DNA of 64,000 bases from Salinilacustrithrix sp003476595 (GCA_963972525.1 CAXAUZ010000018.1:10410-74409), one strand, 5' to 3'; counted from the first letter of the stretch, positions 50,471 to 58,991 are shown. Numbers and translations are program-made. The notes: generated by a model from the sequence alone, not told the origin.

Positions 50471-52357
50471 CTATCGAGGGCTGCCGCCTCGTCGTTCGGG
50501 GGTGGGATCGGTCCAGGCGATCCGGTCGCGGCCGGCCTGCTTGGCCGCGTACATGGCCTCGTCTGCGGCGCGGACCAGGCCCTCGGCCGTGGCGGTCCCC
50601 TCGTCGGACAGCGCCACCCCGATGGAGCACCGCAGGGGGGCGGCCTCGTCGTGGTCGAGCGTGACGGACTGCAGGGACACGGCGGCCCGGATGCGCTCGG
50701 CGAAGGCAGCGATCTCCTCCCGACCGCCCTCGGGCACCGGACCGACGACCATGAACTCGTCGCCGCCGAGTCGAGCCACCACGTCGCTCTCGCGGGTCGT
50801 GGTGCGCAGGGCCTCCGCGGTGCGGACGATGGCCTCGTCGCCGACGTCGTGGCCGTAGGTGTCGTTGAGCTGCTTCAACCCGTCGAGGTCGACGTAGAAC
50901 GCGAGGAGGTGCGTGCCGTCGCGGCGGGCGCGGGACAGGTCGCGCTGGATGGCAGTGAAGGCCGCGGCCCGGTTGAGCAGGCCGGTGAGGCCGTCGTGGG
51001 TCGCCAGCTCGAACAGCTCGGCGCGGTGGGTCTCGGCCTGGTGGACCGAGGTGCGCAGCCGGTCGATCGCCTGCTGCAGCGCCAAGCCGGTCCGTCCGGG
51101 CAACGGATCGTCGAGCACGGGATCGTCCGGGTCCTCGGCCAGGGCGACGGCGTGGTCCTCCACGGCCGCGAGGGTGGCCGCCATGTCGTTGAAGGCCAGC
51201 CCGGTCTCACGCAGCTCGCTCGGCCCCCGGACCGGGACCGGGTCGGACTCGAAGTCCCCGGCCTCCACCCGTCGGGCTGCCGCCTGCAGGTCCCGGGCCG
51301 GGCGGGCGAGCGCCGCGGCCGTGACCAACCCGACGGCCACCGACGCCAGGACGAGGGTGGCGGCCAGCAGGCTCTCGTTGCGGACGTCGTCGCCGGCGTC
51401 GGCCGCGTGGGCGTCGGCCGCCTCCGAGAGGTCTCGTGCCGCGGCGCCGACCACCTCGGTGAGCAGCAACCCCCATCGCTCGCCGTCCGCCAGGCCGGCG
51501 GCGACGAGGCCGAGCTCCAGCTCCTGCCAGGGCGGCGCCTCACCCAGCCCGATGTCGACCGCCGTGGCCAGGGTCGATTCCGTGACCGTCACGGACTCGT
51601 CCTGCTCGAAGGCGAGCCAGGCGCGCTCGGCTGCGGATCCCTCGGGGGGCGTGGCCCGCTGCACCGCCATGGCGAACCGGTCGTTGAGGCCGACGAGGCG
51701 CTCGGTGGCAGCCGTGGCCGGCCCGTTCAGGAGCAGCTGAAGCGCGGTGTTGATGCGCGGTCCACCGAGGGAGAAGGCCTCGATCGAGTAGCGGACGGTC
51801 CGGAGCCGGGCGCGCACCGCCCCGGTCTGGGGCTGCAGGTCCGCGGTGCGCTCGATCTCGGCGAGGTCGGCCTCCCACTGCTCGGCCAGCGCCAGGTTGA
51901 GCTCGGCGAACACGTCCGAGACCGCATCCAGGCCGGCCCGGCCGGCGTCCAGGTCCGAGCGCAGCTCATCGAGCCGGCGGAGCTCATCGGCGACGACCGG
52001 CCCGGCCTCCTCGGCGCGGGCGTCGTCGACCGCGGTGCGGGCGTCGGCCAGGTCGGCCCGGACCCGCCGCGCATCGATCTGCTCGGTGTCGTCGGGATCG
52101 ATCCCGAGATCGAGGGCGAGGCCGAGCACCGTCGAGTGGATCTCCTCGGTCGCCACGGCCGAGCGGAAGTCGACCCCGGCCCGGAGCTCGTCCGCCGCGT
52201 CCCGGAGGCGGACCGATGCGTCCCGTTCGTCCTGCTTGCCGGCGATCTCCCTCCCCGAGATCACGGCGAGGCCGAGCACGGGCACGAGCAGGCCGAGGAG
52301 GATCACGCTGCGGATGCGCAGCCACCCGATCCCCGTGCCGACCCGCTGCGAGCTCAT
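50471..52357 (-). CDS. Membrane diguanylate cyclase with HAMP and GGDEF domains (paralog 2)
   Basis: This 628-residue protein shares its architecture, length and many segments with the neighbouring cyclase, including ESRA-like sensor helices, AFNDM-TLAAVEDHAVALA and DLDGLK-LNDTYGH. It has two membrane helices, a HAMP-like RPARDLQAAARRVEAGDF, intact GGDEF (531-535) and I-site RESD. It is probably an active diguanylate cyclase. ATG 52357 is preferred because CATGCT (52365-52370, minus strand) lies seven bases upstream. The 68 bp gap to the next gene suggests cotranscription. Confidence 0.88.
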   Translation of the reverse strand: MSSQRVGTGIGWLRIRSVILLGLLVPVLGLAVISGREIAGKQDERDASVRLRDAADELRAGVDFRSAVATEEIHSTVLGLALDLGIDPDDTEQIDARRVRADLADARTAVDDARAEEAGPVVADELRRLDELRSDLDAGRAGLDAVSDVFAELNLALAEQWEADLAEIERTADLQPQTGAVRARLRTVRYSIEAFSLGGPRINTALQLLLNGPATAATERLVGLNDRFAMAVQRATPPEGSAAERAWLAFEQDESVTVTESTLATAVDIGLGEAPPWQELELGLVAAGLADGERWGLLLTEVVGAAARDLSEAADAHAADAGDDVRNESLLAATLVLASVAVGLVTAAALARPARDLQAAARRVEAGDFESDPVPVRGPSELRETGLAFNDMAATLAAVEDHAVALAEDPDDPVLDDPLPGRTGLALQQAIDRLRTSVHQAETHRAELFELATHDGLTGLLNRAAAFTAIQRDLSRARRDGTHLLAFYVDLDGLKQLNDTYGHDVGDEAIVRTAEALRTTTRESDVVARLGGDEFMVVGPVPEGGREEIAAFAERIRAAVSLQSVTLDHDEAAPLRCSIGVALSDEGTATAEGLVRAADEAMYAAKQAGRDRIAWTDPTPERRGGSPR

Positions 52358-52404
52358 CCCAGGAAGCATGCCCGGTGGGGGTGGCGGTGCACCATGGCCT
52401 CGGG

Positions 52405-52740
52405 TCACCCGTCGGGTCGAGGTGGCGCCTCCAGGCGGAGGGAGCGCTCCGCCCGAGCGGTGGCCCGCCGGTCCCCGACGACCACCGTGACCTCGACGAG
52501 GTCGCCTCGGGCCTGGTAGTCGATCAGCTCGGCGCCGTTGGCCTCGGCCACGGATCGGGCCGCGCCCTCGCCCTCGAGCGCGCCGGCCAGGGCGGCGGCA
52601 TCGGCGGCGGAGCGGGCCTCGGCCCGTTGGACCGTGGCGCGGACGAGCAACCCGGTGGGGACGAGCAGGAGCCCGGCGAGCACGAGGACGACGGCCCACA
52701 GCGGTGTGGCCTGCCCTCGGTCGGAGCGGTGGATGGACAT
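52405..52740 (-). CDS. TadE/TadG-like secreted pseudopilin-type protein
   Basis: This 111-residue protein has a short basic N-terminus with DRGQATPLWAVVLVLAGLLL, the classic TadE/G-like membrane helix with a Gly before it. An EARSAADAAALAGAL segment follows, as in actinobacterial TadE-like proteins (Rv3654-like). GGAGGT five bases before ATG 52740 sets the start. No tad assembly genes are nearby; it lies between gyrA and the cyclases. Confidence 0.75.
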   Translation of the reverse strand: MSIHRSDRGQATPLWAVVLVLAGLLLVPTGLLVRATVQRAEARSAADAAALAGALEGEGAARSVAEANGAELIDYQARGDLVEVTVVVGDRRATARAERSLRLEAPPRPDG

Positions 52741-52788
52741 GGCGACCTCCCAGGGGTGCAACCCGGGGGAAGTCGCCCAGCGGGAGGG

Positions 52789-55269
52789 CTACTCCTCGCT
52801 GTCCTCGGAGAACAGTACCGGTGCCACGGCGGCGACGTGGACGTCGTCGGAGACGTCCATGACCTTCACGCCGGTGGCGTCGCGACCCTGGGACGAGATG
52901 CCCCGGACCTCCATGCGGATGGTGGTGCCGGTGGAGGCGATGACGAAGATCTCGTCGTCGATGCCGACCATGAACGCGGAGACGACCTCGCCCTTCTTGG
53001 CCGTGATCTTGATGCCCCGGACGCCCTGGCCACCGCGGCCCTGGGAGTTGAACTTGTCCAGCTGGGTGCGCTTGCCGTAGCCGGCGGTGGTGACGATGAG
53101 GATGGCGGTGTCGTCCCGGGCGACGTCGCAGGACACGACCTGGTCCTCGTCGTCCTTGAGCTTCATGCCCCGCACGCCGGCGGCGGCCCGGCCCATCGAG
53201 CGGACCTCGCTCTCGTTGAACCGGATGGTCATGCCCCGCTTGGACACCATGAAGATGTCCGAGTTGCCGTCGGTGGGCAGGACCTTGACCAGCTCGTCGC
53301 CGTCGCGGAGGTTGATGGCGATCAGCCCGGTGCGCAGCCCCGAGTCGTACTCGGAGAACTTCGTCTTCTTGACCTGGCCCTGCTTGGTGGCGAAGAAGAG
53401 GTACGGCGCGGTCTCGTAGTCGCGGGTGTCGATGATGGCCTCGACCCGCTCGTCCGGCTCGAGCTGGAGCAGGTTCACGATGGCGGTGCCCCGGGCCGTG
53501 CGGTCCTTCTTGGGGATCTCGTGGGCCTTGAGGCGGTACACCTTGCCGCGGTTGGAGAAGAACAGCAGGTAGGCGTGGGCCGTGGTGGTGAGGATCTTGG
53601 TGACGTAGTCCTCGTCGCGCAGCTTGGCGCCGGCCACGCCCCGACCGCCGCGGCCCTGCCGGCGGAAGCTGTCGGCCTCGACGGTCTTGATGTAGCCGCG
53701 GTGGGACAGGGTGACGACGAGCTCCTCGTCGTCGATGAGGTCCTCGATGTCGATGTCGCCGGGGTCGAGGGTGATCTCGGAGCGGCGGTCGGTGGCGTAG
53801 TCGGCCCGGATCTGGACCAGCTCGTCCTTGATGACCTGGCGGAGGCGGGCGTCGTCGGCCAGGATCGCCTCGAGCTCGGCGATGGTCTCGCGCAGCTCGG
53901 CCAGCTCGGACTCGAGCTGCTCCCGGCCGAGCCGGGTCAGGCGCGACAGCTGCATGTCGAGGATGTGCTCGGCCTGCACGTCGGAGAACTCGAAGGGCTC
54001 GGCGATGAGCGCCTCGCGGGCTGCGGGCTTGTCGGCCGAGGCCCGGATGGCGGCGATGATCTCGTCGATCAGGTCGAGGGCCTTGATGAGGCCTTCGACG
54101 ATGTGGGCCCGGTCCCGTGCCTTGCGCAGGCGGAACTCGGAGCGCCGGGTGATGACCTCGATCTGGTGCCCGACGTAGGACTGCAGGGCCTGGAGGAGGT
54201 TGAGGGTGCGGGGCACGCCGTCGACCAGTGCGACCATGTTGATCGAGTAGCTGGTCTGCAGCGGGGTGTGCTTGTAGAGGTTGTTGAGCACGACGAGGCC
54301 CGGGGCGTCGCGCTTGAGGGTGATCTCGAGCTTGGTCGCGCCCTTGGCCGAAGCGTCGTTGACGTCGGCGATGCCCTCGACGACCTTGTCGTTGACCAGC
54401 TCCTTGATCTTGGCGGCGGTGGCCGAGATCGAGGTCTGGTACGGCATCTCGGTGACGACGATGGTGTCGCGCTGCTTGCCCTCGATGATCTCGGCCCGGG
54501 CCCGCAGCTTCACCGTGCCCTTGCCGGTGGTGTAGGCGTCGATCACGCCCTGGCGGCCCATGAGCAGGGCGCCGGTGGGGAAGTCCGGCGCCTTCACGAA
54601 CTTCATCAGGTCCTCGACCTGGGCCTCGGGGTTCTCGAGGAGGTGGACGGTGGCGTCGATGACCTCGCCCAGGTTGTGGGGCGGGATCTTCGTGGCCATG
54701 CCGACGGCGATGCCCTCGGAGCCGTTGACGAGCAGGTTCGGGAACCGGGCCGGGAGGACCGAGGGCTCGGTGAACTCCCCGCTGTAGGTGTCGGTGAAGT
54801 CGACGGTCTCCTCGTTGATGCCGTCGAGGAGGCGCATGGCCAGGTTGGACAGGCGGCACTCGGTGTAGCGGGCGGCGGCGGGACCGAAGTCGGGGCTGCC
54901 GTAGTTGCCGTGGAAGTCGACCAGCGGGTGGCGCAGGGAGAAGGGCTGGGCCATGCGCACGAGGGCGTCGTAGATGGCGCCGTCGCCGTGGGGGTGGAAG
55001 TGGCCCATGACGTGGCCGGTGATGCGGGCGCACTTCATGTGGCTGCGGTCGGGGCGGGCGCCGATGTCCTCCATGCCCCACAGGATCCGGCGGTGCACGG
55101 GCTTGAGGCCGTCACGCGCATCGGGCAGGGCCCGCTGCATGATCACCGACATCGCGTACTCGAGGAACGAGTTCTCCATCTCGTCCTGGAGCTGGATCGG
55201 CTCGATGTCGAAGTGCTCTTCGTCGGTGGCCGTGCCGTCGCCGGGCGGCGGGGGGCTCTGATCAGACAC
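52789..55269 (-). CDS. gyrA: DNA gyrase subunit A
   Basis: GyrA is the DNA-cleaving subunit. The 826-residue protein has the winged-helix segment with HPHGDGAIYD (92-101), catalytic Tyr135 in AARYTECRL, and a C-terminal beta-pinwheel with GyrA-box-like QGRGGRG. The residue equivalent to Escherichia coli Ser83 is Gly97; the Asp87 equivalent is retained (Asp101). The loop before the catalytic Tyr reads VDFHGNYGSPDFG rather than the usual VDGQGNFGS. Start is GTG behind AGGAG. It is on the opposite strand to gyrB. Confidence 0.95.
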   Translation of the reverse strand: MSDQSPPPPGDGTATDEEHFDIEPIQLQDEMENSFLEYAMSVIMQRALPDARDGLKPVHRRILWGMEDIGARPDRSHMKCARITGHVMGHFHPHGDGAIYDALVRMAQPFSLRHPLVDFHGNYGSPDFGPAAARYTECRLSNLAMRLLDGINEETVDFTDTYSGEFTEPSVLPARFPNLLVNGSEGIAVGMATKIPPHNLGEVIDATVHLLENPEAQVEDLMKFVKAPDFPTGALLMGRQGVIDAYTTGKGTVKLRARAEIIEGKQRDTIVVTEMPYQTSISATAAKIKELVNDKVVEGIADVNDASAKGATKLEITLKRDAPGLVVLNNLYKHTPLQTSYSINMVALVDGVPRTLNLLQALQSYVGHQIEVITRRSEFRLRKARDRAHIVEGLIKALDLIDEIIAAIRASADKPAAREALIAEPFEFSDVQAEHILDMQLSRLTRLGREQLESELAELRETIAELEAILADDARLRQVIKDELVQIRADYATDRRSEITLDPGDIDIEDLIDDEELVVTLSHRGYIKTVEADSFRRQGRGGRGVAGAKLRDEDYVTKILTTTAHAYLLFFSNRGKVYRLKAHEIPKKDRTARGTAIVNLLQLEPDERVEAIIDTRDYETAPYLFFATKQGQVKKTKFSEYDSGLRTGLIAINLRDGDELVKVLPTDGNSDIFMVSKRGMTIRFNESEVRSMGRAAAGVRGMKLKDDEDQVVSCDVARDDTAILIVTTAGYGKRTQLDKFNSQGRGGQGVRGIKITAKKGEVVSAFMVGIDDEIFVIASTGTTIRMEVRGISSQGRDATGVKVMDVSDDVHVAAVAPVLFSEDSEE

Positions 55270-55716
55270 GGGCAGGCTCCTGGCGGTGGGCGGTGGGTGC
55301 AGCCGGCGGGTCGATCACCGTGTCGCGCACCGCTCCCCGTGGGGGAGCCGGGGGCACAGGGGTGACCTCTCGGCGAATCACAACAGGGTGATTCTAGCCG
55401 CCAGCACCGACAGGACCCGGGAGTGACGGCGCTTCCGCACGCTCCGTGTTGGAGATGTCACGAGCGCAGCACGTCGCGAGGTGACCACGGAAAGTGTCGA
55501 GCGAATTGCCACAGAAACCGCCGAGATCGCACATATCGGGGTTCATCGCGAGCGAGACCTGGACACAGAGCGGATCGACAGGGACGCACCGAGTGATCCA
55601 CCCACGGTCCTTCCGGACCACGCCGAGCACCGACACGGCGGGCGGGGCGGCAAGCGGTTGTCCGAAGTGCATGCCGCGCGACTCTGCGCGGCCCAACCCC
55701 CCAAGCGGAGCCAGCC
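55270..55716. promoter_or_regulatory. gyrA / surface-protein divergent region
   Basis: This 447 bp stretch has no supported gene. On the minus strand TAGAAT (55391-55396) is a good gyrA -10, giving a leader of about 115 bases with a perfect hairpin (GCTCCCC 55332-55338 / GGGGAGC 55342-55348). On the plus strand TTGCCA (55506-55511) followed after 19 bp by ACATAT is a weak promoter candidate for the surface protein, implying a leader of about 175 bases. Confidence 0.5.
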
Positions 55717-56859
55717 ATGCGAAACCCATCCAGCAGAGTCCTCCAGACGTTCTCCCTCCTGATCGGCGCCTTGGCGCTGGTCTTCGGCAGCGCCGGCCTC
55801 GTCGGCGCCAGCCAGCCCGAGCGCGACGGCACGATCCACCAGTCGTTGCCGATCGCCGCCGACTCGTTCCAGCAGGAGGGTGATTGCGGGCCCGTCGGCG
55901 AGGGGACCGCCTGGCACTTCATCCTGAACAACACGACGGTGGACACCTCCGACAGCACGCTCACCGCCACGTTCGAGAACGCCGGGACGGTCACGGCCGG
56001 CGTCCACGAGGTCACCGGCGGCGCGACCCACTACTTCGTCGCCACCGGCGACGGCGATGTGCTCACGGCAGCGAGCGTCGACACGGAGGATGGCCAGCTT
56101 CAGCTGAGCCACGTGTGCGATGCCGATGCCGGCACCGACGAAGGTGACACCGATGAGGGTGACGACACCGATGAGGGTGACGACAGCGACGAGGGTGACG
56201 ACAGCGACGAGGGTGACGACGGCGACGCCGGCACCGAGATGATCGCCATCTGCCACGCCCTCGGCAACGGTGAGTTCAACTTCATCGAGGTCTCGGTCGA
56301 GGGTGTCCTCGAGGGCCATGCCGGGGACAGCCACCAGGAAGGCGACGACATCATCCCGGCCTTCGGCGACTTCCCGGGACAGAACACCACGGCGACCGAG
56401 CTCACGGAGGCCGACTGCGACGTCGAGGAGGCCCCGACCGACCCCGACGACGGTGACGACAGCGACGAGAACGACGAGGGCGACGACGACTCCGACGAGG
56501 GCGACGACGGCTCGGACGAGGGCGACGATGGTGACGACACCGAAGAGGGTGGCGAGACCGTCGAGGAGACCGACTCCGACACCGACGTCGAGGGTGACGA
56601 GGTCGTCCGCAACCCGGTGACCCCGGCGACGCCGGCCGAGCCCGGGGTCAACCCGGCCACGCCGGCCAGCCCGGCGCAGCCCGCCGTCGAGAGCGCCACC
56701 GACCGCGACACGCAGGTCCTCGGCGCCCAGACGGTCCGTTCGCTGCCCCGCACCGGTGACGAGAACACGTACCTGGCTGCGCTCGGCCTCGGCCTGGTGC
56801 TGCTCGGCTTCGGCTTCCACGTGACGAGCACCCGCCTCCGCGCGGCGCGGACGAGCTGA
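55717..56859 (+). CDS. Sortase-anchored acidic surface protein (LPRTG)
   Basis: This 380-residue exported protein has a signal peptide (to about residue 32) and a small folded domain to about 125. An Asp/Glu/Gly repeat region follows (DEGDDS-type units), then a second domain containing IAICHALGNGEF and EGDDIIPAFGDFPGQ, another acidic region and a Pro/Ala/Thr stretch. The C-terminus is a sorting signal: LPRTGDEN, a hydrophobic helix and a basic tail. No sortase gene is in the window. The acidic repeats could bind calcium. Confidence 0.85.
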   Translation: MRNPSSRVLQTFSLLIGALALVFGSAGLVGASQPERDGTIHQSLPIAADSFQQEGDCGPVGEGTAWHFILNNTTVDTSDSTLTATFENAGTVTAGVHEVTGGATHYFVATGDGDVLTAASVDTEDGQLQLSHVCDADAGTDEGDTDEGDDTDEGDDSDEGDDSDEGDDGDAGTEMIAICHALGNGEFNFIEVSVEGVLEGHAGDSHQEGDDIIPAFGDFPGQNTTATELTEADCDVEEAPTDPDDGDDSDENDEGDDDSDEGDDGSDEGDDGDDTEEGGETVEETDSDTDVEGDEVVRNPVTPATPAEPGVNPATPASPAQPAVESATDRDTQVLGAQTVRSLPRTGDENTYLAALGLGLVLLGFGFHVTSTRLRAARTS

Positions 56860-56880
56860 CCGACCGCACATGGGAACCAC

Positions 56881-56912
56881 GCGGAGCCGCCCGGCCATCC
56901 GGGCGGCTCCGC
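56881..56912 (+). terminator. Strong hairpin terminator after the LPRTG gene
   Basis: GCGGAGCCGCCCGG (56881-56894), loop CCAT, and its exact complement (56899-56912): a perfect 14 bp stem 21 bases after the stop codon. Confidence 0.8.
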
Positions 56913-57000
56913 CGCGTTCGGAGGGTGCTCGTCACCACGCAGCGAGGCGGACGGAAGGGTCGGACCGGCCTGAACCGGAAGGTCCGGAAGTGACGATCGG

Positions 57001-57024
57001 TTGACAATGGGCCGTTCGGCCCAT
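57001..57024 (+). promoter_or_regulatory. TTGACA box with adjacent 18 bp palindrome
   Basis: TTGACA (57001-57006) is a consensus -35. ATGGGCCG-TT-CGGCCCAT (57007-57024) fills the spacer and looks like an operator. The matching -10 (TGCGCT, 57024-57029) is weak, so an activator or alternative sigma factor is possible. Confidence 0.45.
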
Positions 57025-57156
57025 GCGCTGACCGCTGAGAGTGAGCACACTGTCACTTACGGCGTTCACAGCGTCGGAATCCTACGGAACGCGATGATCC
57101 GCACGGCTCACCTCTCGGGGTGAACTCGGCCGCCTAACGGCCGTGCGGGGAGTGAG

Positions 57157-57208
57157 TGGCGAGACCGGTCCGTTCTGACCCAGGCGATGGGCAGATGACC
57201 GGTCGCCA
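57157..57208 (+). promoter_or_regulatory. Leader hairpin upstream of the LAATG gene
   Basis: TGGCGA-G-ACCGGTC (57157-57170) pairs with GACCGGTCGCCA (57197-57208), leaving one bulged G, around a 26-base loop. It ends 19 bases before the ATG and could affect translation. Confidence 0.4.
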
Positions 57209-57227
57209 GCTTCCGAACGGAGTTCAC

Positions 57228-58199
57228 ATGCAGTCCAAGACCACCCGAGGCGTCCGTCGCCTCCTCGTGTCGACCGGCGTGATCAGCCTCGTGCTCTCCG
57301 TCGCCGCCCCCGCCGCCCTGGCCGACAAGCCGGAGGGCACGCCGGGCAACGGCCCCAAGAACCAGATCGAGCCGACCGGACCCATCGGCTCGGATGCCGA
57401 CAACGTCGAGATCTGCCACCACAACAACGGCAACGGCGGCGTGGTGATCAACCCCAACGGGAACTCGGTCAACCGGGGCAAGGCCCACGGCAGCGACCAC
57501 CACGGCGACGATCCCGGGGCCTGTCCTGCCGATGAGCCGCCGAGTGGCAGCACGCCCGACAACACCGATGACGGCAACAACACCGGTGGCGATGACGGCA
57601 ACAACACCGGTGGCGATGACGGCAACAACACCGGTGGCGATGACGGCAACAACACCGGTGGCGACAACGGCAACAACACCGGTGGCGACAACGGCAACAA
57701 CACCGGCAACGCCGGCGGCAACAGCGACGGCACGCCGGGCGACGGGAACGAGAACAACCCGACCGGTCAGGACGGCAGCGAACCCGGCGACGAGGACGTG
57801 GTCGTCGAGGGTGACACCACCGACAACACCGAGGGCACGGAGCAGGCTGACCAGCCCGAGCCGAAGCCCGAGGCGGCCAAGCCGGTCGTCATCATCTCGG
57901 CCGACACGGTCACCAAGCCGGTCGTGCCTGCGGTCCCGGCCCAGCCGGTGGTGACCAACACCCCGGCGCCGGCGACCCCGGCCTCCCCGTCGGCCGCCCC
58001 GAGCGTCAACCCGAACCGTGCCCCTGAGGTGCTCGGCTCGGTGACCACCCGGACCCCGGGCGGCACGCAGGTGACCGCCCTGGCTGCGACCGGGAGCACC
58101 ACCACGCTGCTGGCCATCCTCGGGGCGACCCTGCTGCTGGCCGGCCTCGGCCTGCAGGCTCTGGGCCGGCGTCAGGCGGGTGCCGTCCTCGGCGCCTGA
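57228..58199 (+). CDS. Sortase-anchored repeat protein (LAATG)
   Basis: This 323-residue exported protein has a signal peptide (cleavage near ALADK, about residue 29) and a short domain with VEICHHNNGNGG and AHGSDHHGDD, similar to the ICH domain of its neighbour. Six 8-residue Asn/Thr/Gly repeats follow, then Pro/Ala-rich wall-spanning sequence, and a sorting signal LAATGSTTT followed by a hydrophobic helix and RRQAG. LAxTG is the motif of class E sortases. ATG 57228 has a CGGAG ribosome-binding site. Confidence 0.85.
   Translation: MQSKTTRGVRRLLVSTGVISLVLSVAAPAALADKPEGTPGNGPKNQIEPTGPIGSDADNVEICHHNNGNGGVVINPNGNSVNRGKAHGSDHHGDDPGACPADEPPSGSTPDNTDDGNNTGGDDGNNTGGDDGNNTGGDDGNNTGGDNGNNTGGDNGNNTGNAGGNSDGTPGDGNENNPTGQDGSEPGDEDVVVEGDTTDNTEGTEQADQPEPKPEAAKPVVIISADTVTKPVVPAVPAQPVVTNTPAPATPASPSAAPSVNPNRAPEVLGSVTTRTPGGTQVTALAATGSTTTLLAILGATLLLAGLGLQALGRRQAGAVLGA
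57567..57710 (+). repeat. Six tandem 24 bp coding repeats
   Basis: Units start at 57567, 57591, 57615, 57639, 57663 and 57687. The first four are identical at DNA level (GATGACGGCAACAACACC plus GGTGGC). The fifth has one codon change, and the sixth also differs at its end. They encode DDGNNTGG-type units. Confidence 0.95.
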
Positions 58200-58388
58200 G
58201 AGAACAGGACCGCAACCCCGGAGCTGTGGGCCGGGGAGCGAGCGGGCCGCGCTGCCGGGCGGGGCAGCGCAGCGGCCGACCCGGTGGGCGTGCGGGAGCG
58301 CTCACCGGGCGGCACCGCGCCCGGGGGTGCCACCGCTACGATCGCCGCGGTCGGGCGAGCGGGACGCCCATTCCTACACTGGAGCACG

Positions 58389-58991
58389 ATGTCGACCGAC
58401 CCCACAGGTATGCGGCCGTCGCCCGATGCCACGGGGCCCCAGCCGGCGTTGCCGGACGAGCGACGGAGCGCCCCGGCGACATCCCGCTCCCGACGGGGCC
58501 GTGGTCGCAAGGTCCGCAAGGTCCACCGCGTCGTCCGCCACCTCGAGATCTGGTCGGTGGCCAAGCTCGCCCTGGTCTTCTCCCTGTGCGGCTACCTCGT
58601 CGGCATGACCAGCGGCTACCTGCTGTGGCAGGCGGCTGATCGCGTCGGCACGATCGATGGCATCGAGGGGTTCTTCGAGGACGCCGGCGGCTACGACTCC
58701 TTCGAGATCCTCGGCGAGGTCGTCTTCCGCGCCGCCGCCGTCGCCGGCCTGCTGCTGGCGGCGCTCGGCGTGTTCGTCGCGATCCTCGGCGCCGTCCTGT
58801 TCAACCTGATCAGCGACCTCACGGGCGGCATCCGGATGACGGTCATCGACGAGGACCTCATCGTGGCCCCGGCCCGCCGTCGCAGCAGCGGCGCCCCCGG
58901 CGGCCCGCCGCCGACGCCGAACGGCTCGAGCAGCGCACCCCGCCCCGACCGCACCGCCGAGCGCCAGACCACCTCCGGCGCGGAGCGCTGA
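58389..58991 (+). CDS. DUF3566 membrane protein
   Basis: This 200-residue protein has a basic cytoplasmic N-terminus, two membrane helices (about 57-82 and 118-143), a short extracellular loop and a disordered C-terminus. RRHLEIWSVAKLALVFS-like sequence opens the DUF3566 domain. Position (after the gyrase region, before tRNA-Ile) and length match actinobacterial DUF3566 genes such as Rv0007. TACACT (58375-58380) lies eight bases before the ATG, so the leader is minimal. Confidence 0.85.
   Translation: MSTDPTGMRPSPDATGPQPALPDERRSAPATSRSRRGRGRKVRKVHRVVRHLEIWSVAKLALVFSLCGYLVGMTSGYLLWQAADRVGTIDGIEGFFEDAGGYDSFEILGEVVFRAAAVAGLLLAALGVFVAILGAVLFNLISDLTGGIRMTVIDEDLIVAPARRRSSGAPGGPPPTPNGSSSAPRPDRTAERQTTSGAER

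Larger units (their letters stand above)
56860..57227 (+). promoter_or_regulatory. Intergenic region between the two surface proteins
   Basis: These 368 bases hold no gene. They contain a terminator (56881-56912), a TTGACA box followed directly by an 18 bp palindrome (57001-57024), and a leader hairpin (57157-57208) just before the ribosome-binding site CGGAG of the next gene. The density of symmetric elements suggests regulated expression. Confidence 0.5.

Noticed and set aside
50471..55081. A 1536-codon minus-strand frame joining the second cyclase to the gyrA region
   Set aside because: Only the part downstream of 52357 encodes the cyclase; the rest is an alternate frame of gyrA and of the TadE-like gene, rich in Arg and Pro.
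55540..55716. Possible c-di-GMP riboswitch before the LPRTG gene, prompted by the nearby cyclases
   Set aside because: The leader lacks the GEMM core elements and their spacing; only short unrelated hairpins are seen.
57567..57710. CRISPR-like array
   Set aside because: The repeats are contiguous, without unique spacers, and lie in frame inside a coding sequence.
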